Below, piece after piece: positions 1 to 5,421 of a stretch of DNA of 6,687 nt (positions are counted from its first letter, which is position 1; each line of letters begins with the position of its first letter). The stretch is from Thermoplasmata archaeon. Lineage in GTDB: Archaea; Thermoplasmatota; Thermoplasmata; Lutacidiplasmatales; UBA184. The position numbers and the translations under genes were made by a program. The stretch spans positions 1-6,687 of the forward strand of contig JASHVP010000180.1 in the NCBI GenBank assembly GCA_030044475.1, in the 5' to 3' direction. Below the pieces are notes generated by a model. The model saw nothing but the letters and a program-made list of their open reading frames with translations, was not told the origin of the DNA and ran no database searches.

Positions 1-2
1 AC

Positions 3-347
3 ACGCCGGACCAACTGTACCACGAGATCGAGGAGCACCTGCGGCGGATCAAGACCCCGTTCACGCTCCGCCGCATCCTCACGATGCCGGCGGTCCAGAT
101 CGACCCGAACGCGGAGCACGTCCGCCTGTTGCGCGACGTCGCCCAGGCGGAGACGACGGTCCTCGTCCACGCCTCGGAGGCGGTCCACTACACGCAGGTG
201 AATTCGCGGGTGGTGATCTTCGGGGCCGGGGAGGAGGAATTGTCCCACCAGGCGAACGAGTACGTCAAGGTCGAGGCGGTCGCGCGGGCGACCGAGGTCT
301 ACAAGAAGTACGCCCAGCGGCTCGCCACGGCCCGGTCGGCGGGATAG
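3..347 (+). CDS. C-terminal part of an unidentified protein (5' end outside window)
   Basis: The reading frame is open from the first complete codon at position 3 to TAG at 345-347, giving 114 visible residues. No in-frame start occurs before ATG 84, and the codons before that ATG already have the G/C third-position bias of real genes here, so the protein most likely begins upstream and ATG 84 is an internal Met. The visible part is soluble and charged: a helical N-terminal stretch (EIEEHLRRIK), a middle with short hydrophobic strands (TTVLVHASE, SRVVIFGAG) and a helical end (EAVARATEVYKKYAQRL). I do not recognise the family. The pattern of a strand ending in a Gly, then polar residues, an N-E-Y and a terminal helix is faintly like the last part of a PLD-like or TrmB-type sensor domain, but no catalytic HKD motif is visible, so this is only a guess. 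The glycosyltransferase operon starts 46 bases downstream and seems to have its own promoter. Confidence 0.7.
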   Translation, partial: TPDQLYHEIEEHLRRIKTPFTLRRILTMPAVQIDPNAEHVRLLRDVAQAETTVLVHASEAVHYTQVNSRVVIFGAGEEELSHQANEYVKVEAVARATEVYKKYAQRLATARSAG

Positions 348-364
348 GCGGGCGGTCCGCGCCA

Positions 365-373
365 TCAAGTAAG
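365..373 (+). promoter_or_regulatory. TATA-like element for the first glycosyltransferase, consistent with a leaderless mRNA
   Basis: In the 46-base spacer after the first gene, TCAAGTAAG is the only AT-rich patch in an otherwise G/C-dominated stretch. Its centre (about 369) is 25 bases upstream of the GTG at 394, and no Shine-Dalgarno-like purine run lies between. In archaea a TATA box sits about 25-27 bases before the transcription start, so this would place the 5' end at or next to the start codon. The match to an archaeal TATA consensus is loose, so this rests mostly on position and composition. Confidence 0.35.
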
Positions 374-393
374 CGGTCCCCGTCGGGTCGCCC

Positions 394-1575
394 GTGAAGG
401 TCGCCCTGCTCTCGACCCGGTTCCCGCCGGGGCCGGGAGGCGTCGAGCGCCACGTCGCCGAGCTCGCCCCGCGTCTCGCGGCCCGGGGGCACCGGGTGGA
501 GGTGTTCACGACCGAGCTCTACCGCGAGTATCCCTGGGAGCGTCTCGCTCGGACGGTCCCTCGCGAGGAGACCACCGGCTGGGGAACCGTGCACCGGCTG
601 CCGGTCTGGAGCCTGCCGGGCGAACTGCACTATCCGTTCGTCCGGGGCCTCCCGTCCGCCCTCGCCCGGTTCGATCCCCAGGTCGTTCACGCCCACACGT
701 ACGGCACCCACCATGCCGCGGTCGCCGCCCGGTACGGTCGTCGCACCGGCGCCGCGTTCGTCCTGACCGCGCACTTCCACCCGATCTGGTCGATCGAGGG
801 GGGTTGGCTGCGCCACCGGATCCGGGGGTTCTACGACACGCGTCTGGCGGGCCCGGTCGTCGGGTCCGCGGCCCGCCTCATCGTCCAGAGCCAGGAGGAA
901 CTGCGGCTGATGCAGGCGCTGCAAATCCCGCTCCCTTCCACGGTCGTTGTGCCGCCGGGGTACACCCCGTTGCCGCCCCCCCGGGCGGACGGCGTTCGGT
1001 TCGGCACCCGCCACGGCGTCGACGGTCCGTACGTCCTGTTCGTGGGCCGACTCGCGTCCAACAAAGGGCTGCTCGACCTCGTGACGGCGTTCGAGCGCCT
1101 GCACGCGACGCACCCCGAGGCCCACCTGGTCCTCGTCGGGGAGGACGGGGGGATGGGTCCGGCCGTTCGGGCTCGCGTGGCGCAGCTGGGGCTGGAGCGC
1201 GTGGTCCACGTGCTCGGGCACGTCGAGGACGACCGGGAGCTGGCGGCGGCGTATGCCGAGGCGCGGCTGCTCGCGCTCCCGAGCGAGTACGAGGCGTTCG
1301 GGCTCGTTCTCCTCGAGGCGCTGGCGCACGGCACCCCCGTCGTGGCCACCCGCGTCGGGGGGATCCCCGAATTCGTGCCGGACGGCGAAGCCGGCCTCTT
1401 GGTGCCCCCCCGCTCTCCGATCGACCTCGCCGCCGCGATGGACCGGCTCTGGGTCGACGCGGAGCTCCGCCACCGGCTCGGGGGGTTCGGCCGGGACCGG
1501 GTCGTTCCCCGCTACACCTGGGACGCCTTGGCGGATCGGCTCGACGCCGTCTACCGCGAGGTGCAACCGGCGTGA
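394..1575 (+). CDS. GT4-type glycosyltransferase (GT-B fold), first of three
   Basis: A 393-residue cytosolic glycosyltransferase that would transfer a sugar from a nucleotide-activated donor to a growing glycan; sugar and acceptor cannot be read from the sequence. The GTG at 394 is the first possible start, because an in-frame TAA lies at 370-372. The N-terminal Rossmann half begins MKVALLSTRFPP and has the glycine-rich loop GPGGVERH (residues 13-20), where the acceptor usually binds, then VVHAHTYG (97-104) and TAHFHP (125-130). The C-terminal donor-binding half starts near 211 with YVLFVGRLASNKGL (213-226) and carries the EX7E motif with E300 and E308 in LPSEYEAFGLVLLEAL, followed by GTPVVATRVGGIPE (313-326). 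Length and domain order are normal for GT4. No membrane segment or signal peptide is seen. The stop overlaps the start of the next glycosyltransferase by four bases. It is a more distant relative of the next two copies. Confidence 0.93.
   Translation: MKVALLSTRFPPGPGGVERHVAELAPRLAARGHRVEVFTTELYREYPWERLARTVPREETTGWGTVHRLPVWSLPGELHYPFVRGLPSALARFDPQVVHAHTYGTHHAAVAARYGRRTGAAFVLTAHFHPIWSIEGGWLRHRIRGFYDTRLAGPVVGSAARLIVQSQEELRLMQALQIPLPSTVVVPPGYTPLPPPRADGVRFGTRHGVDGPYVLFVGRLASNKGLLDLVTAFERLHATHPEAHLVLVGEDGGMGPAVRARVAQLGLERVVHVLGHVEDDRELAAAYAEARLLALPSEYEAFGLVLLEALAHGTPVVATRVGGIPEFVPDGEAGLLVPPRSPIDLAAAMDRLWVDAELRHRLGGFGRDRVVPRYTWDALADRLDAVYREVQPA
1558..1563 (+). promoter_or_regulatory. Shine-Dalgarno sequence of the second glycosyltransferase
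   Basis: GAGGTG lies inside the last codons of the first glycosyltransferase, 8 bases before the GTG at 1572, and can pair with the anti-Shine-Dalgarno end of 16S rRNA. Together with the GTGA start/stop overlap it supports translation coupled to the upstream gene. It also fixes the start: the frame stays open far upstream, to an ATG at 804, but only as a shadow of the first gene. Confidence 0.6.
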
Positions 1576-2771
1576 AGGTCGCCCACGTCACCCTGCGGTT
1601 CGACGCGCCCGGAGGCGTGGAGACGAACGTCCGCGAGCTCGCCCGGCGCCAGCGGGACGCGGGCGACGACGTCGAGGTCTTCGCGAGCGACCTGTACGAC
1701 GAAGCGTCCTGGGACCGCCGCACCGGTTTCGCTCCGTCCGTCGACGGGGTCCCGGTCCACCGGTTCGCGGTACGCCGCCGCCTCCTGCCCCGGTTCAACC
1801 TTCCGATGATGGTCGGGCTGATCGACGCGCTCGCCGACCGTCGGCCCGACCTCATTCACGCCCACTCCCACCGATATGGCCACGTCCTCCAGGCCGCGGC
1901 GGTCGCCGACCATCTCCGCATCCCGTTCGTGGTCTCGACCTCGTACCACCCGGCCGACCGCCGGGAGACCGCGCGGGACCGGGCCATCCTCCGCTGCGTC
2001 GACGTCGGCTTCGGCTTGACGGCGTACCGGACGGCGCGCGCGATCGTCGTCCAGTCGGAGCTCGAACGTCGCCTGGTGGCGGAGTTCGCACCGGCGGATC
2101 GGATCCGGATCGTCCCCCCGGGGGTCGACCTGGACGAGTGGTCGCACCCGGACGCCGACCCGCCCAGGGCCGTGGATCTTCCGGACCGCTTCGTCCTCTA
2201 TGTCGGGCGGATCGCGTCGAACAAGGGGCTGGCGAACCTGGTGGAGGCGATCGCCGGCCTTCCCCCGACGGCGCGCCTCCCCCTCCTCCTCATGGGAGCG
2301 GACTGGGGCGAGGAGGCGAACCTCCGGGACCTGGCCCGTCGGCGGGGCGTCGAGCCGTGGGTCCGGTTCCTGGGCCACGTCCCGGATCGGGCGACCTATC
2401 GAGCCGTCCTCCGGCGGGCGGAGGCGATGGTGCTCCCGTCGGAGTGGGAAGCGTACGGCTTCGTCCTCCTCGAGGCGATGGCCGCGGACACCCCGATCGT
2501 GGCGACCGCGGTCGGGGCGGTCCCCGAAGTGCTGAACGGGGGAGAGCGGGGCCGTCTCGTTCCGTACGGGGATCCGGCCGCGCTCGCGGCCGCGCTCCGG
2601 TCGGTGACCGAGGACCGCCCCGGCACCGAGCGACGCGTCGCCGCGGGCCGGGCCCACGTCCGTCAGCTCGACTGGTCGGAGTCGGCCCGCCGATTCCGCG
2701 AGCTCTACCGAGAGGTCCTCGCCGGCGGTCGGGGCCGGCGAGCGAGTCGGGTCAGCTCGTCTCCGACGTGA
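1572..2771 (+). CDS. GT4-type glycosyltransferase, second of three (paralogue A)
   Basis: A 399-residue GT-B fold glycosyltransferase, presumably acting at the cytosolic face on a nucleotide-sugar donor; substrate unknown. The start is set at GTG 1572 by the GTGA overlap, the upstream GAGGTG, and exact alignment of MKVAHVTLRF with the other two copies. Visible landmarks are the glycine loop DAPGGVETNV (11-20), LIHAHSHRYGHVLQAAA (94-110), STSYHPAD (122-129), the hinge PPGVDL (182-187), the donor half beginning with YVGRIASNKGL (210-220), and the EX7E motif with E293 and E301 in PSEWEAYGFVLLEAM. It aligns without a gap to the third glycosyltransferase over 384 residues, about 62% identical by hand count, so the two arose by duplication. 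It differs by about 15 extra C-terminal residues rich in Gly, Arg and Ser (GGRGRRASRVSSSPT, 385-399). It is translationally coupled to the first gene and is likely to act in the same glycan pathway. Confidence 0.93.
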   Translation: MKVAHVTLRFDAPGGVETNVRELARRQRDAGDDVEVFASDLYDEASWDRRTGFAPSVDGVPVHRFAVRRRLLPRFNLPMMVGLIDALADRRPDLIHAHSHRYGHVLQAAAVADHLRIPFVVSTSYHPADRRETARDRAILRCVDVGFGLTAYRTARAIVVQSELERRLVAEFAPADRIRIVPPGVDLDEWSHPDADPPRAVDLPDRFVLYVGRIASNKGLANLVEAIAGLPPTARLPLLLMGADWGEEANLRDLARRRGVEPWVRFLGHVPDRATYRAVLRRAEAMVLPSEWEAYGFVLLEAMAADTPIVATAVGAVPEVLNGGERGRLVPYGDPAALAAALRSVTEDRPGTERRVAAGRAHVRQLDWSESARRFRELYREVLAGGRGRRASRVSSSPT

Positions 2772-2804
2772 GCCAGATCCCGCCCCGCGTCTCCGGGGGT
2801 GAGT

Positions 2805-2818
2805 CGAGCGATCGCTCG
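2805..2818. repeat. 14-bp perfect palindrome between paralogues A and B
   Basis: CGAGCGATCGCTCG reads identically on both strands. It lies 34 bases after the stop of the second glycosyltransferase and 155 bases before the third, in the only sizeable intergenic gap of the operon. With no loop it is a poor RNA hairpin, so if functional it would more likely be a binding site for a dimeric protein. GC-rich DNA yields such sites by chance fairly often, so its function is open. Confidence 0.4.
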
Positions 2819-2920
2819 GAACGCCCGGCCGATCCACCCGATCAGCATCGTCCTCGCGGCGGGGAGTCGATGGGCCTACTTGTCGGTTCGGGCCGGGCGG
2901 AACGGAGGCTCCTCGACAAC

Positions 2921-2929
2921 GGTAATGAG
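2921..2929 (+). promoter_or_regulatory. Weak candidate TATA-like patch before the third glycosyltransferase
   Basis: GGTAATGAG is one of the few AT-containing patches in the 202-base gap. It lies about 49 bases before the GTG at 2974, which would give a leader of roughly 20-25 bases if used. The match to a TATA box is poor and there is no Shine-Dalgarno sequence downstream, so the third gene may instead be read through from the upstream operon. Confidence 0.15.
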
Positions 2930-2952
2930 GCGGGTCTGGAGTCGGACGGTCG

Positions 2953-2968
2953 GCGGGCGGGGGCCCGC
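2953..2968 (+). other. GC-only hairpin just before the third glycosyltransferase start
   Basis: The arms GCGGGC (2953-2958) and GCCCGC (2963-2968) pair perfectly around a GGGG loop. The structure ends five bases before the GTG start at 2974. In an mRNA carrying this leader it would cover the place where a ribosome binding site should be, and no Shine-Dalgarno motif is visible there. It may lower translation of the third gene or be a chance product of the extreme GC content. Confidence 0.35.
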
Positions 2969-2973
2969 GCGGC

Positions 2974-4128
2974 GTGAAGATCGTCCACGTGACGCTGCGG
3001 TTCGACGCACCGGGGGGCGTCGAGACGAACGTCCGCGAGATCGTTCGGCGCCTCCGGGCCGCGGGGGACGACGTCTCGGTGTTCGCCAGCGACCTGTACG
3101 ACGAATCCGGGTGGTACCGGCGGAGCGACTACCGCTCGGTGGTCGACGGGGTTCCCGTTCGACGCTTTCCCGTCTTCAAACGTCCTCTTCCGCACTTCAC
3201 CCTCCCGATGATGGTCGGGTTGGTCGACGCGTTGGCGGACTCGGGCGCGGACGTCATCCACGCCCACTCCCATCGCTACGGACACGTCCTGCAAGCGGCC
3301 GCCGTCTCGCGCCGACTGCGCCTCCCGCTCGTCGTCTCGACGCACTACCACCCCGCCGACCTCCGCGAGTCCGCCGGGAAGCGGGGCCTGCTGCGGGCCG
3401 AGGACGTCACGTTTGGGGCGCTGGCGTATCGACGGGCGGACGCGCTCGTCGTCGAGTCGCAGCAGGAGGCTCGCCTCGTGGGGGAGTTCGCGCCCGCCGA
3501 CCGGATCCGGGTCATCCCGCCGGGGATCGACCTCGCCGCCTGGAGCGACCCGGCGGGAGACCGGGTCGCGCTCCCCGCGCTCCCCCCCGACTATTTCGTG
3601 TTCGTCGGCCGCATCGCACCGAACAAGGGACTTCCCTACCTGCTCGACGCCTGGGCTTCCCTTCCCGCCGACGGTCGACCGGCCCTCGTGCTGATGGGTC
3701 GCGACTGGGGCGAGCGGCCGAGTCTGGAAGCCCGAGCCCGACGACTCGGCGTGTCCGACCGCGTGGTCTGGCTGGGGCACGTCGACGATCTGCGGGCGTA
3801 CCGGAGCCTGATCCGCGGCGCCCGCGCGCTCGTCCTCCCCTCCGAGTGGGAAGCCTACGGACTCGTCCTGCTCGATGCGTTCGCGGCGGGCACTCCGGTC
3901 GTCGCGACCGCCGTCGGGGCGGTCCCCGAGGTGCTCCGCGCGGGGCGCGCCGGGCGGCTCGTTCCGTACGGGGACGTCGGGGCGCTCGCGGGGGCGCTTC
4001 GGGCGGTCGCCGACGACCCGACCACGACGCGAGCGCAGGTGACCGCCGGCGCGGAGGCGGTCCGGGCGCTCGACTGGGCGGTCGCCGCGGAGCGGCACCG
4101 CGCCCTCTACCGCGCCGTCGCCGGCTGA
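2974..4128 (+). CDS. GT4-type glycosyltransferase, third of three (paralogue B, EX7D variant)
   Basis: A 384-residue GT-B fold glycosyltransferase, the duplicate partner of the preceding gene. GTG 2974 is chosen because MKIVHVTLRF aligns residue for residue with paralogue A. The same landmarks occur at the same positions: DAPGGVETNV (11-20), VIHAHSHRYGHVLQAAA (94-110), STHYHPAD (122-129), PPGIDL (182-187) and FVGRIAPNKGL (210-220). The GT4 EX7E motif is altered: PSEWEAYGLVLLDAF has E293 but D301 where paralogue A has E301. The second acidic residue normally contacts the donor sugar, so the change may shift donor choice or activity; the rest of the donor site looks intact, so I do not call it inactive. 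It ends at residue 384 without the Arg/Ser tail of paralogue A. A 202-base gap separates it from the upstream gene, so its expression may be partly independent. Sugar and acceptor are unknown. Confidence 0.93.
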   Translation: MKIVHVTLRFDAPGGVETNVREIVRRLRAAGDDVSVFASDLYDESGWYRRSDYRSVVDGVPVRRFPVFKRPLPHFTLPMMVGLVDALADSGADVIHAHSHRYGHVLQAAAVSRRLRLPLVVSTHYHPADLRESAGKRGLLRAEDVTFGALAYRRADALVVESQQEARLVGEFAPADRIRVIPPGIDLAAWSDPAGDRVALPALPPDYFVFVGRIAPNKGLPYLLDAWASLPADGRPALVLMGRDWGERPSLEARARRLGVSDRVVWLGHVDDLRAYRSLIRGARALVLPSEWEAYGLVLLDAFAAGTPVVATAVGAVPEVLRAGRAGRLVPYGDVGALAGALRAVADDPTTTRAQVTAGAEAVRALDWAVAAERHRALYRAVAG

Positions 4129-4158
4129 GGCTTCGGGGACGCCGACGAGGGTCAGCCG
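4122..4158. terminator. Possible shared stem at the convergent gene ends
   Basis: CGGCTGA (4122-4128) and TCAGCCG (4152-4158) are perfect inverted repeats of 7 bases around a 23-base spacer, and each contains the stop codon of one of the two converging genes. A transcript from either strand could form this stem. There is no T-run on either strand, so a standard intrinsic or archaeal oligo-T terminator is not present, and the symmetry may simply come from both genes ending in similar codons plus TGA. Confidence 0.2.
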
Positions 4159-5291
4159 CCGTTCGGCTCGGCGGCCGTCTCGGCGAACTCCGAGAGGAGG
4201 CGGAACCCGCGCCGGAGGTTGTCGCGGGACGCGGCGAACGAGAGCCGCAGGTGGGACGCCCCGAGGGAGCCGAACGCGTCCCCGGGGGTCGTGATCAGCC
4301 CGCGGCTCAGGAGGGCGTGCGCCACCTCGGTCGCCGAGCGAGGCCACGAGAACCGGGGGAACGCGTAGAACGCACCCTCCGGAGGCACGAGCTGAAGTCC
4401 GGCGACCTCGCGGGCGAGTCGGACGACCAACTCGCGTCGGGCCTTGAACTCCTTCACCATCGCCCGGGTCGCGGCTCCCGAGGCCAGCCCCGCGAGCACG
4501 GCAACCTGCGCCGGGGTGGGAGGACACGCCATCACGTGGTAGTGCATCTTGTTCAACTCGACCGCGAGAGGGCGGGGGGCCACGAGGAACCCAATCCGCC
4601 AGCCGGTCATGGCGAGGGTCTTCGAGAACGAGTTCGCGATCACCACGCGGTCGGTCCGACCCCAGAACGAGGTGAACGGCCCGTCGTAGACCATCTCCTC
4701 GTAGACCTCGTCCGAGACGATCGTCAGGTTGTGCCGATCCGCGAAGGCGACAAGCCGGTCGACCGTGGCCTTCGGGAGCACGGCGCCCGTCGGGTTGGAC
4801 GGGCTGTTCACCACGATCGCCGTCGTCCGACGACCGACGAGCGTCTCGAGCTCCCGGAAGTCCGGGAGGAACCGGCGCGACTCCGCGAGGCTATACGGCA
4901 CGGGCGTCGCTCCGACCAAGCGGGCGTGGGGGCCGTAGAGGACGAAGCCCGGGTTCGGCACCAGCACCTCGTCACCGGGGTTGTAGAGGGCCAGGGCCGC
5001 CACCATCAGGCCTTCCGATCCGCTCCCCGTGATGATGACGTTCTCGCGATTCGTCGCCGGATCGCGCTCGCGGTACCGCGCGGCGATCTTCTCCCGGAGC
5101 ACGGGAAGACCGGCCGACGGGCCGTAGTGGTTCTTGCCTCCGCGAACGGCCTCGCACATCGCGTCGATGACCTCGGGAGGCGGCTCGAAGTCCGGCTCGC
5201 CGAGCCCGAGGTTGATCGCATTCGGCGGGGCGGCCTCGAACATCTTTCGGATGCCCGAGATCTCGACCTCGCGCGTGCGCTGCGCGACCAT
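4152..5291 (-). CDS. PLP-dependent class I aminotransferase, aspartate aminotransferase type
   Basis: A 379-residue fold-type I aminotransferase that would move an amino group between an amino acid and a 2-oxo acid, most likely aspartate/glutamate with oxaloacetate/2-oxoglutarate. ATG 5291 gives MVAQRTREVEISGIRKMFE, the usual start of this family; the frame remains open to 5480, but that extension is arginine-rich and overlaps purA. Motifs in order: LGLGEPDF (28-35), KNHYGPSAGLP (53-63), NSPSNPTG (162-169), SDEVYEEM (193-200, D194 for the PLP ring nitrogen and Y197), SFSKTLAMTGWRIGF (221-235, with K224 as the Schiff-base lysine), and HLRLSFA (347-353, R349 for the substrate carboxylate). All core catalytic residues are present. 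The specificity could be alanine, aromatic or another amino acid rather than aspartate, so no symbol is assigned. The divergent neighbour purA uses aspartate, which favours the aspartate assignment. The gene has its own promoter-like element and appears leaderless. Confidence 0.93.
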   Translation of the reverse strand: MVAQRTREVEISGIRKMFEAAPPNAINLGLGEPDFEPPPEVIDAMCEAVRGGKNHYGPSAGLPVLREKIAARYRERDPATNRENVIITGSGSEGLMVAALALYNPGDEVLVPNPGFVLYGPHARLVGATPVPYSLAESRRFLPDFRELETLVGRRTTAIVVNSPSNPTGAVLPKATVDRLVAFADRHNLTIVSDEVYEEMVYDGPFTSFWGRTDRVVIANSFSKTLAMTGWRIGFLVAPRPLAVELNKMHYHVMACPPTPAQVAVLAGLASGAATRAMVKEFKARRELVVRLAREVAGLQLVPPEGAFYAFPRFSWPRSATEVAHALLSRGLITTPGDAFGSLGASHLRLSFAASRDNLRRGFRLLSEFAETAAEPNGG

Positions 5292-5313
5292 TCGCGGTCG
5301 GACGCCGCTTGGG

Positions 5314-5321
5314 TCTTTAGA
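5314..5321 (-). promoter_or_regulatory. TATA-like element of the aminotransferase gene (leaderless arrangement)
   Basis: On the minus strand TCTAAAGA, within CAACTCTAAAGACCC, is a distinct AT-rich island. Its centre is 26-27 bases upstream of ATG 5291, and no Shine-Dalgarno purine run lies in between. This is the spacing expected if transcription begins at or next to the start codon. It is the strongest promoter candidate in the window. Confidence 0.5.
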
Positions 5322-5383
5322 GTTGCGCCGTGTGACGCTTTCTCCGGCGGCGCGGAGCGGGCTCCTCGCCGGGCACAAGGGCC

Positions 5384-5389
5384 TTCTAT
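5384..5389 (+). promoter_or_regulatory. Weak TATA-like element upstream of purA
   Basis: TTCTAT, within CCTTCTATCC, is the only plus-strand AT-rich patch close to purA and lies about 35 bases before ATG 5422. A start site 25-26 bases downstream would give a leader of about ten bases, just enough to include the GAGGT motif. The match is poor and the call tentative. Confidence 0.25.
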
Positions 5390-5409
5390 CCGCTCGCCTC
5401 CGGCCTCCC

Positions 5410-5414
5410 GAGGT
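5410..5414 (+). promoter_or_regulatory. Shine-Dalgarno sequence of purA
   Basis: GAGGT ends seven bases before ATG 5422, a normal spacing. It supports this ATG as the start, in agreement with the alignment of catalytic residues to other PurA proteins. Confidence 0.5.
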
Positions 5415-5421
5415 CGGCGCG

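Noticed and set aside
804..1571. Upstream extension of the second glycosyltransferase frame to ATG 804
   Set aside because: This part translates into Pro/Arg/Gly-rich sequence and lies entirely inside the first glycosyltransferase in another frame. The family start MKVAHVTLRF, a Shine-Dalgarno motif and the GTGA overlap all point to GTG 1572.
2772..2973. A tRNA, small RNA or gene remnant in the intergenic gap
   Set aside because: I found no tRNA arms with the right spacing on either strand, and translated frames show no similarity to the flanking glycosyltransferases.
265..4527. Long minus-strand open frames opposite the three glycosyltransferases
   Set aside because: Their translations are Arg/Pro/Gly/Asp-rich with no domain motifs, as expected for the antisense of GC-rich genes with strong third-position bias.
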